A DNA stretch of 64,000 nucleotides from Agromyces cerinus subsp. cerinus (GTDB taxonomy: Bacteria; Actinomycetota; Actinomycetes; Actinomycetales; Microbacteriaceae): the NCBI RefSeq assembly GCF_900142065.1, contig NZ_FSRJ01000001.1:620001-684000 (forward strand). Reading direction: 5' to 3'. Position 1 is the first letter of the stretch. Every line of letters begins with the position of its first letter. This document shows, one piece after another, positions 39,466 to 48,372 of this stretch. Both the position numbers and the translations under genes were made by a program. Under the pieces are notes generated by a model. That model did not search any database and was not told the DNA's origin. It worked only from the letters and a program-made list of their open reading frames with translations.

Positions 39466-41154
39466 TCAGCCCCGAGCGATCGCGCGTCCGGCCGCACGGC
39501 CGGTGAAGAGGCATCCGCCCAGGAAGGTGCCCTCGAGCGCCCGATAGCCGTGCACGCCGCCGCCGCCGAATCCGGATGCCTCGCCGACCGCGTAGAGCCC
39601 GGGCACCGGCGAGCCGTCGGTGCCGAGCGCGCGCGAGTCGAGGTCGGTCTGGATGCCGCCGAGGCTCTTGCGGGTGAGGATGTGCAGCTTCACCGCGATG
39701 AGCGGGCCGGCCTTCGGATCGAGGATCCGGTGCGGCGTCGCCACGCGGATGAGCTTGTCGCCGCGGTAGTTGCGCGCGCCGCGCACGGCGGTGAGCTGCA
39801 GGTCCTTCGTGAACTCGTTGTCGACCTCGCGATCGCGCGCGACGATCTCGCGCTCGATGTTCTCGGTATCGAGCTCGGTCTCGGGCGAGAGGGCGCGCAT
39901 GCCGTCGAAGAGTTCGTCGAGCGTGTCGGCGACCACGAAGTCGACGCCGTGCTCCTTGAACGCCTCGACCGGGCCGGGCGCGCCCGAGCCGAGGCGCTGT
40001 GCCAGCAGCTTCAGGTCCTTGCCGGTGAGGTCGGGGTTCTGCTCGCTGCCCGAGAGCGCGAACTCCTTCTCGATGATCTTCTGGGTGAGCACGAACCACG
40101 AGTGGTCGTGCCCGTTCGTCATGAGGTGCTCGAGCGTGCCGAGCGTGTCGAAGCCGGGGAAGAGGGGCACCGGCAGTCGCTTGCCGGTCGCGTCGAACCA
40201 GAGCGACGACGGGCCGGGCAGGATGCGGATGCCGTGCATCGGCCAGATCGAGTCCCAGTTGGTGATGCCCTCGGTGTAGTGCCACATGCGGTCGCCGTTG
40301 ACGAGCCGGGCGCCGGATGCCTCGGCGATGCCGAGCATGCGACCGTCGACGTGTGCCGGCACACCCGAGAGCATGTGCTCGGGAGGCGTGCCGAGGCGCT
40401 CGGGCCAGGCGGCGCGCACGAGGTCGTGGTTGCCGCCGATGCCGCCCGAGGCGACGACGACGGCCGGCGCGCGCAGCTCGAACCCGCCGACCTCGTCGCG
40501 GTTCGAGGGCTCACCGCGGCCGGCGGCGTCAGGAGCCAGCACGGCGCCGCGGATGCCGACGACGGCACCGTCTTCGACGATGAGCTCGTCGACGCGGTGA
40601 CGGTGCCGCAGTTCGACGAGACCGGCGGCCTCGCCCGCCTTCACCTTGGCGATGAACGGGGCGAGCACACCGGGGCCGGTGCCCCAGGTGATGTGGAATC
40701 GCGGCACCGAGTTGCCGTGCCCGATGGCGTTGTAGCCGCCGCGCTCTGCCCAGCCGACGATGGGGAAGAAGCGCACGCCCTTCTCGTGGAGCCAGGCGCG
40801 CTTCTCGCCCGCGGCGAACTCGACGTAGGCGTCGGCCCAGCGCCGCCCCCAGTCGTCCTCGTCTTCGCGGTCGAATCCGGCGGTGCCGTCCCAGTCCTGC
40901 TTGGCGAGCTCGAGCGAGTCCTTCACGCCCATGCGGCGCTGCTCGGGGGAGTCGACGAGGAAGAGCCCGCCGAACGACCAGTGCGCCTGCCCGCCGAGGC
41001 TCGCCTCGGGCTCCTGGTCGACGATCACGACGCGTTTGCCGGCGTCGACGAGCTCGGCAGCGGCGACGAGGCCGGAGAGGCCGGCGCCGACGACGATGGC
41101 GTCGGCCGGCTTCTGCGTGCGTTCGGTCGCGGCGGGTGCGGGGGAGGCGGCCAC
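39466..41154 (-). CDS. FAD-binding dehydrogenase (ketosteroid-dehydrogenase-like)
   Basis: The 562-residue flavoprotein has an N-terminal dinucleotide motif 'VGAGLSGLVAAAEL' (about residues 21-34), the FAD-binding-2 pattern, and the C-terminal 'GVHGYRALEGTFLGGCLFTG' flavin-closing loop. Overall it matches the 'FAD-binding dehydrogenase' group related to 3-ketosteroid-delta1-dehydrogenases; true steroid activity cannot be inferred. GTG 41154 has GAAGGAG upstream and is preferred to earlier codons that run into glbO. Confidence 0.85.
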   Translation of the reverse strand: MAASPAPAATERTQKPADAIVVGAGLSGLVAAAELVDAGKRVVIVDQEPEASLGGQAHWSFGGLFLVDSPEQRRMGVKDSLELAKQDWDGTAGFDREDEDDWGRRWADAYVEFAAGEKRAWLHEKGVRFFPIVGWAERGGYNAIGHGNSVPRFHITWGTGPGVLAPFIAKVKAGEAAGLVELRHRHRVDELIVEDGAVVGIRGAVLAPDAAGRGEPSNRDEVGGFELRAPAVVVASGGIGGNHDLVRAAWPERLGTPPEHMLSGVPAHVDGRMLGIAEASGARLVNGDRMWHYTEGITNWDSIWPMHGIRILPGPSSLWFDATGKRLPVPLFPGFDTLGTLEHLMTNGHDHSWFVLTQKIIEKEFALSGSEQNPDLTGKDLKLLAQRLGSGAPGPVEAFKEHGVDFVVADTLDELFDGMRALSPETELDTENIEREIVARDREVDNEFTKDLQLTAVRGARNYRGDKLIRVATPHRILDPKAGPLIAVKLHILTRKSLGGIQTDLDSRALGTDGSPVPGLYAVGEASGFGGGGVHGYRALEGTFLGGCLFTGRAAGRAIARG

Positions 41155-41215
41155 AAGGACTCCTTCGTCTCGGGTGGTGCGTGGGGTTCGGGTGGGGTCG
41201 AGCGGGTGGGTGCTG

Positions 41216-41680
41216 CTAATCGTCGAACGTGTTGACCATCGCGTAGGCGGCCCGCTGGAGATAATCCCACAACGTCTCCTCCGCGAGCGGAGGCAGCTCG
41301 AGCGAGTCGACCGCGGTGCGCATGTGCAGGAGCCAGCGGTCGCGGGCATCGGGGTTCACCTTGAATGGCTGGTGCCGCATGCGCAGCCGCGGGTGGCCGC
41401 GCTGTTCGCTGTAGGTGCCGGGGCCGCCCCAGTACTGCTCGAGGAACATGGTGAGCCGCTCGGCCGCCGGGCCGAGGTCTTCTTCGGGGTACATCGGCTT
41501 CAGCACGGGGTCGTCGGCGACACCGCGGTAGAACTCCGCGACGAGCCGCTCGAACGTCGGGCGCCCGCCGACGGTCTCGTAGAACGACGGACCGAGCGCC
41601 GAGCCGTGCTCGGTGCCGCGCAGCGGCACGTTCGCAGGACGCGGGGGGCCGGATGCCTCGACAGGCAGCTGCTCGCTCAT
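41216..41680 (-). CDS. glbO: Group II truncated hemoglobin
   Basis: The 154-residue protein has the 2/2 globin core (SFYETVGGRPTFERLVAEFY with the B10 Tyr, proximal His in 'LLHMRTAV', Trp in 'DRWLLHM' at G8 and 'QYWGGPGTYSEQRGHPRLRM', split here as QYWGGPGTYSEQ), all hallmarks of GlbO. It binds O2/NO and may assist respiration or NO detoxification. The start overlaps the mscS stop (ATGA), so both are translated together. A 35-residue N-terminal extension precedes the core. Confidence 0.93.
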   Translation of the reverse strand: MSEQLPVEASGPPRPANVPLRGTEHGSALGPSFYETVGGRPTFERLVAEFYRGVADDPVLKPMYPEEDLGPAAERLTMFLEQYWGGPGTYSEQRGHPRLRMRHQPFKVNPDARDRWLLHMRTAVDSLELPPLAEETLWDYLQRAAYAMVNTFDD

Positions 41681-42789
41681 GATGCTCCTCCAGCCGGCGG
41701 TGCCGGCGGCTTCGGTGCGCGAGGTGCGCGGGGCTTCTTGACCGCGGCGCGGGCCGCTGCTGCACCGGTGTCGCCCGCGGCGACCACGCTGTTCGGGGTT
41801 GTCTTCGGCGGCTTCGCGCCCTTCACTCGAGTCGCGCCATCGAACCCGGCCAGCACGACGCTGTTGAGGCTCGGGAGCTTCACGCCCATCTCATCGAGCG
41901 CGCGCTTGAGCCGCATGCGGAGCTCCCGCGCCACGTCGTCCTTCGCCGAGGACCGCACCTTCATGACCACGCGGATGACGAGGGCTTCCGCCGTGATCGA
42001 CTCCAGACCCCAGACCTCGGGCTTCTCGAGCACGCGCGAGCGCCACTTGGCGGAGTGCGCCATCTCGGTGGCGGTGCGGAGCAGCGTCGACTCGACCTCG
42101 TCGACGTCGACGTCGTACGGCACCGCGAGATCGACGATCACGCGCGCCCAGCCCTGCGACATGTTGCCGACGCGGAGGATCTCGCCGTTGCGCACGAACC
42201 AGAGGGTGCCGTTCACATCGCGGATCTTCGTGACGCGGATGCGCACCTCTTCGACGATGCCGGTCGCCGGGCCCAGGTCGACGACATCGCCGACGCCGAG
42301 CTGGTCCTCCACGACCATGAAGAGGCCGTTGAGGCCGTCTTTCACGATGTTCTGGGCGCCGAAGCCGAGACCCGCACCGAGTGCCGCGGTGAGCAGGGCG
42401 AACGAGCCGAGGATCGCGTCGTTGATCGTGTTGACGATGAGCAGCACGACGATGATGAAGAGCGTCACGTTGACGATGTTCGTGAGCACTGTGCCGAGCG
42501 TGCGCGTGCGCTGCACGACTCGTACAGCTGCGAGCGGCGACGCCTGCAAGGCCTGCGTGTCGGTGACGTCCTGCTTCTTCTTGACGCCCGTGACGATCTG
42601 CTTGACGGTGCGTTCGATGACGAAGTGCAGCACCCAGCGGATCAGGAGGGCGAAGGCGATGATGAAGACGATCGAGATGATCTTGCCGAGCACGACGTCC
42701 CAGTTCTCGGCCCAGAACGCCGCGATCTGCGCCCAGAAGTCGGCGGTCACCGGGTTGTCCTCACCAGAGGTCGCTGCAAAACCGAACAT
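41677..42789 (-). CDS. Mechanosensitive ion channel, MscS family
   Basis: The 370-residue protein has three to four membrane segments (about 25-50, 95-125, 130-150), a TM3-like Gly/Ala-rich pore helix 'SFALLTAALGAGLGFGAQNI' and the MscS beta domain 'EDQLGVGDVVDLGPATGIVE'. It relieves osmotic stress. The C-terminal 60 residues are Ala/Pro/Lys-rich and probably disordered. It precedes glbO with a 4-nt overlap. Confidence 0.92.
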   Translation of the reverse strand: MFGFAATSGEDNPVTADFWAQIAAFWAENWDVVLGKIISIVFIIAFALLIRWVLHFVIERTVKQIVTGVKKKQDVTDTQALQASPLAAVRVVQRTRTLGTVLTNIVNVTLFIIVVLLIVNTINDAILGSFALLTAALGAGLGFGAQNIVKDGLNGLFMVVEDQLGVGDVVDLGPATGIVEEVRIRVTKIRDVNGTLWFVRNGEILRVGNMSQGWARVIVDLAVPYDVDVDEVESTLLRTATEMAHSAKWRSRVLEKPEVWGLESITAEALVIRVVMKVRSSAKDDVARELRMRLKRALDEMGVKLPSLNSVVLAGFDGATRVKGAKPPKTTPNSVVAAGDTGAAAARAAVKKPRAPRAPKPPAPPAGGAS

Positions 42790-42800
42790 GGTGTGAAAGT

Positions 42801-45449
42801 CTACTGAGCCGTGCCCGAGAGCTCGCTGGCATCGCGCGCCTGCGCCGCGAGCGCCCGCTCGAGCTCATCGAGATGCTCGGAGACGAGTCGGTGCAGCGGC
42901 GCGGGCGCCGGGTTCGCTGCGAGCCACTCGCGCGTCATGGCGGCCAGCTCGGGTGAGACGAGCGGCGCCGGGTACAGCCGCTTCACGATGAGCGAGGCCA
43001 TCGTGAAGCTCCGGTCTGCCCAGACACCCTGAAGTGCCGCGAAGTACTCGGTCGCGGTCGACGCGAGCAGCTCGGGCTGCGCCGTGCGCTGCCAGCCGTC
43101 GGCGATCGCACGTGCGAGGTCGTTCGACAACGAGGCATCCGTCGCGACGCGGTGCCACGCAGCATCCTTCACCGCCTGATCGGGGCGAGCGGCACGCGCG
43201 GTCTCGGCGAGGAGCCGGCCCTTGGCCGTGTCGTCGCGCGCGAGCGCCTCATCGATCTCGCCGTCGGCTGCCGCACCGAGCGTGGCCCGTGCGACCACGA
43301 GCTCCCAGTGCAGGTCGAGGTCGATCTCGAGCCCCGCGAGCTTGATCGAGCCGTCGAGGAGGCTGCCGAGCACGTCGGCGTGCGCCGCGCTCGAGGCGAG
43401 GCGCGTGAATCCCTTGACGAACTGCAGTTGCGTGTCGGAGCCGGGCTCGGCGAGCTCCGCGAGCGCCCAGACGGCGTCGCCGGCCTCTGCGGCGACCTGC
43501 GGGCGGTGCTCCTCGGCGAGGTAGCGGCCGATCGCGAGCTCGAGGCGGGCGAGCGCGAGGCCGCGAGCCGCCGACTGCGTCTCATGGCCGACGCTGCCGA
43601 TCACGAGGCGCACGAAGTCGATCGTGGGCACCTCGGCGTCGCGCAGGGCGTCCCATGCCGAGCCGAGCACGACGGCGCGCGAGACGGGATCGGAGAGCTC
43701 GGGGAGGTGCTCGATCGCGGTGCGGAAGGAGGCCGGGTCGAGCCGCACCTTCGCGTAGGTGAGGTCGTCGTCGTTGACGAGCAGCAGGTCGGGGCGGGCG
43801 AGGCCGACGAGTTCGGGCACCTCGGTGACGGCGCCGTCGATGTCGAGCTCGATGCGGTGCGTGCGGGCGAGGCCGCCGTCGCCGAGTTCGTAGCAGCCGA
43901 GGGCGAGGCGGTGCGGGCGCAGGGTCGGATGCCCCGCCGCCGCGGTCTGCTCGATGCGTGCGGCGGTGATGATGCCCGCGCCGGGTCCGGTCGGCTCAGT
44001 CGTCTCGATCACGGCACGAAGCGTGTTGACGCCCGCCGTCTCGAGCCAGAGCGCCGACCACCGCGTGAGGTCGCGTCCGCTTGCGGTCTCGAGCTCGTCG
44101 AGGAGGTCGCGGAGCGTCGCGTTGCCGCCGGCGTGCGCGGTGAGGTACGCCCCGACGCCGCGCTGGAAGGCATCGAGGCCGACCCAGGCGACGAGCTGCT
44201 TCAGCACTGAGGCGCCCTTGTCGTAGGTGATCGCGTCGAAGTTGACCTCGACGTCGGCGAGGTTCGCGATCTCGGCGACGATCGGATGCGTCGATGGCAG
44301 CTGATCCTGTTCGGCGGCGTTCGTCTTCTGATCGCTCGCGAACGACGCCCAGACACCGGTGAACTCGGTGACCTCAGCGGTCGCGAGGGTCGAGGCCCAC
44401 GTCGCGAACGACTCGTTGAGCCAGAGGTCGTTCCACCACTTCATCGTGACGGAGTTGCCGAACCACATGTGCGAGAGCTCGTGCAGGACGACCATCGCGC
44501 GTCGCTCGCGCCGCGCGTCGGAGACCCTCGAGCGGAACAGGTAGGACTCGTTGAACGTGACCGCGCCGACGTTCTCCATGGCGCCCCAGTTGTACTCGGG
44601 CACGAAGATCTGGTCGTACTTGCCGTAGGGGTAGGGCACGCCGAAAGCCGTCTCGTAGAAGGCGAGGCCGGCCTGCACGAGCTCGAACATCACCTCGGGC
44701 TCGGCGTACTGCGCGAGCGAGGCGCGGGTCAGCACGCCGAGCGGGATGTCGCGGCCGTCGACGCTGCGTGCGCTGCCGTGCCATGCGGCGTAGGGCCCCG
44801 CGATGATCGCGACGATGTAGCTCGAGATCACCGGGCCGGGCGCGAACGACCAGGTCGAGACGGCACGGCTGCTGGTCGAGCCTTCAACACTGCTGGTCAA
44901 GCCTTCAACACTGCTGGTCGAGCTTGTCGAGACCCGAGCGGCGGGCGCCGGCTCGGGCGTCGTGGCGTTGCTCAGCACGGTCCAGGCCGTGGGCGCGGTG
45001 ATCGTGAAGGTGAACGAGGCTTTCAGATCGGGCTGGTCGAAGACCGCGAAGACCCGGTTCGCCTCGGCCACGGCGAACTCGGTGTAGAGGTAGGTCGCGC
45101 CGTCGACGGGGTCGACGAACCGGTGGAGTCCCTCGCCGGTGTTCGTGTAGGCCGCGGTCGAGACGACGTGCAGCTCGTTCTCGGCGGCGAGGCCGTCGAG
45201 GCGGATGCGCGTGCCGTCACTGACGACGGCCGTGTCGAGCGGGCTGCCGTTCAGGGTGATCTCGTGCACCGCGGTCGTGCACGCCTCGATGAAGGTCGAG
45301 GCGCCCGGCTCGGCGTCGAACGAGACGAGTGTCTCGCTGCGGAACGTGTCGCCCGCCCCCGACAGGTCGAGGCGGATGTCGTAGCGCGGTGAACGCACGA
45401 CCTCCGAGCGCTGTTCGGCTTCGATGCGGGTCAGATCGGCAGCGGGCAT
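42801..45449 (-). CDS. pepN: Aminopeptidase N (M1), first copy
   Basis: The 882-residue zinc peptidase has the exopeptidase motif GAMENVGAV (about residue 290) and HEXXH as 'HELSHMWFGN' (about 322) with the downstream Glu in 'NESFATW'; the C-terminal ERAP1-like helical domain is complete. It removes N-terminal residues from peptides. A Ser/Thr-rich insertion near residues 172-193 is made of three 7-codon repeats (44871-44933) and is absent from the second copy at 49395. GGAGG lies 7 nt before ATG. Confidence 0.95.
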   Translation of the reverse strand: MPAADLTRIEAEQRSEVVRSPRYDIRLDLSGAGDTFRSETLVSFDAEPGASTFIEACTTAVHEITLNGSPLDTAVVSDGTRIRLDGLAAENELHVVSTAAYTNTGEGLHRFVDPVDGATYLYTEFAVAEANRVFAVFDQPDLKASFTFTITAPTAWTVLSNATTPEPAPAARVSTSSTSSVEGLTSSVEGSTSSRAVSTWSFAPGPVISSYIVAIIAGPYAAWHGSARSVDGRDIPLGVLTRASLAQYAEPEVMFELVQAGLAFYETAFGVPYPYGKYDQIFVPEYNWGAMENVGAVTFNESYLFRSRVSDARRERRAMVVLHELSHMWFGNSVTMKWWNDLWLNESFATWASTLATAEVTEFTGVWASFASDQKTNAAEQDQLPSTHPIVAEIANLADVEVNFDAITYDKGASVLKQLVAWVGLDAFQRGVGAYLTAHAGGNATLRDLLDELETASGRDLTRWSALWLETAGVNTLRAVIETTEPTGPGAGIITAARIEQTAAAGHPTLRPHRLALGCYELGDGGLARTHRIELDIDGAVTEVPELVGLARPDLLLVNDDDLTYAKVRLDPASFRTAIEHLPELSDPVSRAVVLGSAWDALRDAEVPTIDFVRLVIGSVGHETQSAARGLALARLELAIGRYLAEEHRPQVAAEAGDAVWALAELAEPGSDTQLQFVKGFTRLASSAAHADVLGSLLDGSIKLAGLEIDLDLHWELVVARATLGAAADGEIDEALARDDTAKGRLLAETARAARPDQAVKDAAWHRVATDASLSNDLARAIADGWQRTAQPELLASTATEYFAALQGVWADRSFTMASLIVKRLYPAPLVSPELAAMTREWLAANPAPAPLHRLVSEHLDELERALAAQARDASELSGTAQ
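44871..44933. repeat. Three 21-bp tandem repeats inside pepN
   Basis: Units begin GCTGGTCGAGCCTTCAACAC at 44871-44891, GCTGGTCAAGCCTTCAACAC at 44892-44912 and GCTGGTCGAGCTTGTCGAGA at 44913-44933 (each listed without its last base). The 21-bp period keeps the reading frame and encodes SVEGLTS/SVEGSTS-type units on the minus strand. The third unit resembles dispersed GTCGAGCTTGTCGAGAC repeats. Confidence 0.9.
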
Positions 45450-45492
45450 GCAGGGGCCTCCGTCGGGTTCGTTGCCCCGTCAGCCTACTGAC

Positions 45493-46179
45493 TCATGATG
45501 AGCCGGGCATGGGCAGCAGCCCGTGCTCGTACGCGTAGATCACGAGCTGCACGCGGTCGCGCGCGTCGAGCTTCTGCAGCACCCGCCCGACGTGGGTCTT
45601 CACCGTCGACTCCGAGAGGAAGAACTGCTCGGCGATCTCGGGGTTGCTCCGACCCTCGGCGATCGCGATGAGGATCTCGTGCTCGCGGGGAGTGAGCGAG
45701 TCGAGTCCCGGTGCCTCGCTCGTCGTCGCGGCACCGGGCAGCTCGCCAGCGAAGAGCTCGATCATGCGGCGGGTGACGCGCGGTGCGAGCGCCGCCTCAC
45801 CGGCGTGCACGGTGCGGATCGCGCCGACCAGATCGGCGGGCCGGGAATCCTTCAGCAGGAACCCGCTCGCACCTGCGCGAATCGCGGCGAAGGCGTACTC
45901 GTCGAGGTCGAACGTCGTCAGCACGAGGATGCGGGTCGCCCGCCCGCCGGCGACGATCGACTCGGTCGCGGCGATGCCGTCGACCTCGGGCATGCGCACG
46001 TCCATCAGCATGACGTCGATGTCGAGAGTCTCGACGAGGGCGATCGCGTCGCGCCCGTCGGCGGCCTCGCCGACGACGACGAGGTCGGGCTCGGCTTCGA
46101 GCACCATGCGGAGCCCGGCGCGCACGAGCGACTGGTCGTCGGCGATCGCGACGCGGATGGGGTGCGGTGCGGTGCTCAT
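45493..46179 (-). CDS. LuxR-family response regulator (NarL type)
   Basis: The 228-residue protein has a receiver domain (1-120) with phosphoacceptor Asp in 'DIDVMLMDVRMPEVDGI' and Lys in 'LLKDSRPADL', then a LuxR HTH (about 160-220, 'LTPREHEILIAIAEGRSNPE' and 'STVKTHVGRVLQKL'). It overlaps the kinase gene (ATGA, 4 nt) and pairs with it. The likely target is the linked ABC transporter operon. Confidence 0.94.
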   Translation of the reverse strand: MSTAPHPIRVAIADDQSLVRAGLRMVLEAEPDLVVVGEAADGRDAIALVETLDIDVMLMDVRMPEVDGIAATESIVAGGRATRILVLTTFDLDEYAFAAIRAGASGFLLKDSRPADLVGAIRTVHAGEAALAPRVTRRMIELFAGELPGAATTSEAPGLDSLTPREHEILIAIAEGRSNPEIAEQFFLSESTVKTHVGRVLQKLDARDRVQLVIYAYEHGLLPMPGSS

Positions 46180-47507
46180 GCGGGGTCCTCGGTGTTCGGC
46201 GCGGGTGGTGCGGTCGGCGCAGACGGCGTGGGCGCTTCGTCTCGAAGCTCGGCGTGCAGTCGCCAGCCTCGTACACTGCTGGGTCCGGCCTCGAGCGTGC
46301 CGCCGTACAGGGCGACCCGTTCTCGCATGCCGACGAGACCCTTGCCGCCGCTGGTGAGTTCGGAGGTCGACGCCACGACGGCGTCGTCGATCACATCGAC
46401 CTTCACCAGGCCGTCGACATGTTCGACGGTGACCTCGACGCGGTGCGCCGTCGCGGCGTACCGCAGCGCGTTGGTCAACCCCTCCTGCACGATGCGATAG
46501 ACGGTCAGCTGCAGGTTCGGGTCGACGATCGGCGGCCCGACGGTCGTCAGCTGCACCGGCAGCCCGGCGGCGCGGAATCGTTCCACGAGCACCGGTAGCC
46601 CCGCCGTGCCCGGTTGCGGAGCGAGCTCCTCGGGGCAGGCCGATGCCTCGTCGGGTTCGGCCAGCACGCCGAGCATGCGCCGCATGTCGACGAGTGCCGC
46701 GCGACCGGTGTCGGCCACGAGCTGCATCGCCTCGGCGGCGCGCTCCGGGTCGCGGCGAGCCGTCGCCGCCGAGCCGTCGGCGAGCGTCACCATGACGGTG
46801 AGGCTGTGCGAGACGATGTCGTGCATCTCGCGGGCGATACGGGAGCGCTCGAGCGCCGTCGCGAGCTGCGCCTGCTGGTCGCGTTCACGGGCGAGGTCGT
46901 GTGCACGGGCGATGAGGGCGTTCAGATAGCGGCGCCGGTTGCCGACGGTCACGCCGATGAGGGTCGCGATCAGCAGCAGCACCGTGAACTGCGAAGCGGA
47001 TGCCGGTGCGTTCGCGCCGAACGGCGCGACCGTGTCGTCGGCGTGGGCCCAGACGGCGATGTACGAGGAGGCCGTCGCGACGACCACCGAGCCCCCGAAC
47101 CCGATCCAGGCCGAGCGCGTCGAACCGTAGACCGCGAGGGCGTAGAGGGCGAGCAACAGGGGGAGCACATCGGTCGAGCCGAAGGGATAGACGACGAGGC
47201 AGACGAGCCAGGCGATGACGACGAGCAGCCAAGGTCGTCGGCGGCGGAACAGCAGGATCGCGGCGGCGGCAACCGCGATGGCGACGAGCTGCGCGACGGC
47301 GATCCACACGGGCGGCGGGTTCGGGACGAACATCAGTGCGATCGTCCCGATGAAGGTCGGCACGAAGTACAGCGCCGTGATCAGGGAGTCCGTGAGCCAC
47401 GGATGCCGCGCCCAGAACTGCCGGATCACGCCCGGTGGCTTCGGCAGACGAAGTTCTCCCCCGACTACCGAAGCCGGGTAGCCGGGGGAGATGGGTGCTT
47501 CCGTCAT
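46176..47507 (-). CDS. Sensor histidine kinase (HisKA_3)
   Basis: The 443-residue kinase has five or six membrane segments (about 30-190), an H-box 'REMHDIVSHSLTVMV' and an HATPase_c domain with 'TNALRYAATAHRVEV' and 'GKGLVGMRERVALYGG'. It lacks a large periplasmic domain, so it likely senses a membrane or transport signal, as kinases linked to ABC exporters do. It lies 10 nt after the permease gene and overlaps the regulator by 4 nt. Confidence 0.94.
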   Translation of the reverse strand: MTEAPISPGYPASVVGGELRLPKPPGVIRQFWARHPWLTDSLITALYFVPTFIGTIALMFVPNPPPVWIAVAQLVAIAVAAAAILLFRRRRPWLLVVIAWLVCLVVYPFGSTDVLPLLLALYALAVYGSTRSAWIGFGGSVVVATASSYIAVWAHADDTVAPFGANAPASASQFTVLLLIATLIGVTVGNRRRYLNALIARAHDLARERDQQAQLATALERSRIAREMHDIVSHSLTVMVTLADGSAATARRDPERAAEAMQLVADTGRAALVDMRRMLGVLAEPDEASACPEELAPQPGTAGLPVLVERFRAAGLPVQLTTVGPPIVDPNLQLTVYRIVQEGLTNALRYAATAHRVEVTVEHVDGLVKVDVIDDAVVASTSELTSGGKGLVGMRERVALYGGTLEAGPSSVRGWRLHAELRDEAPTPSAPTAPPAPNTEDPA

Positions 47508-47517
47508 GGACTGGACT

Positions 47518-48372
47518 CTACGCGTCCCGCCGCTTGAGGAGCACCGCGGCGCCGGCGATGGATGCCCCCACCCATGCCAGCACGATCAGGAGGCTCAGCC
47601 AGGCGCCGAGCGCATCGCCGGCGGGTTCCGCCGTCGTCGAGGTGAAGATGCCGAGACCGGCACTCGAGAGCAGGTAGGGAATGAGGTCGTGCGCCCACTC
47701 GGCGGGGATCATCTGCAGCACCGTCGGCACGAGCAGGATGAGTCCGAGGACCGCGGCGATGCCGCCCGCGCTGCTGCGGATCATGGTGCCGACACCCAGA
47801 GCGAACACCGAGATGAGCGCGAGGTAGAGCGCACCGCCGAGGAGCGGCAGGTAGATCGCGGAGTCGGTGATGCTCGCCGAGACGTCGATGCCCGCGAAGA
47901 CCACCGAGGAGACGAGGAACGCGCCGAGGTTGGCGAGGAGCCCGATGACGAAGGTCGCCACGAACAGCACGACCGCCTTGGCGGCGAGGGCCGGCAGTCG
48001 CTTCGGCACGGCCGTGAGCGTCGAGCGGATCATGCCCGTCGTGTACTCGCCGCTGATGACGAGCACACCGAGCACGCCAGCCACGAGTTGACCGAAGAAG
48101 ACGCCGAACACCGAGGACTGCATGACGAGGGAGACCTGGTCGGCGGCGGGCATGCTCGAGGCATCCGCTCCGCCGTTCATGCCGCTGGCCATGCTCAGCG
48201 ACATGATGAGCGCCATGCCGAGCGAGATCGCGATGACGATGAGGTACGACCACGTGGTCGAGCGGAGGCTGCGCAGCTTGATCCACTCGGAGCGGAGCAC
48301 GCCGCCGAAGGAGAGCGAGGTGGAGCGAGCGCGCTGCGACGGGTGCGCGAGCGGCGGGGTGATCGTGGTCAT
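47518..48372 (-). CDS. ABC transporter permease (ABC-2 type)
   Basis: The 284-residue protein has six membrane segments and the ABC-2 pattern 'FGGVLRSEWIKLRSLRSTTW' and 'ISGEYTTGMIRSTLTAVP' typical of actinobacterial export permeases next to a drug-type ATPase. ATG overlaps the ATPase stop (ATGA). With the ATPase it should form a homodimeric exporter; the substrate may be an antimicrobial peptide or lipid, but no evidence identifies it. Confidence 0.9.
   Translation of the reverse strand: MTTITPPLAHPSQRARSTSLSFGGVLRSEWIKLRSLRSTTWSYLIVIAISLGMALIMSLSMASGMNGGADASSMPAADQVSLVMQSSVFGVFFGQLVAGVLGVLVISGEYTTGMIRSTLTAVPKRLPALAAKAVVLFVATFVIGLLANLGAFLVSSVVFAGIDVSASITDSAIYLPLLGGALYLALISVFALGVGTMIRSSAGGIAAVLGLILLVPTVLQMIPAEWAHDLIPYLLSSAGLGIFTSTTAEPAGDALGAWLSLLIVLAWVGASIAGAAVLLKRRDA

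Noticed and set aside
39550-41235. A 561-residue plus-strand frame opposite the flavoprotein
   Set aside because: The minus-strand gene has clear FAD motifs; the plus frame is low-complexity and without a start signal.
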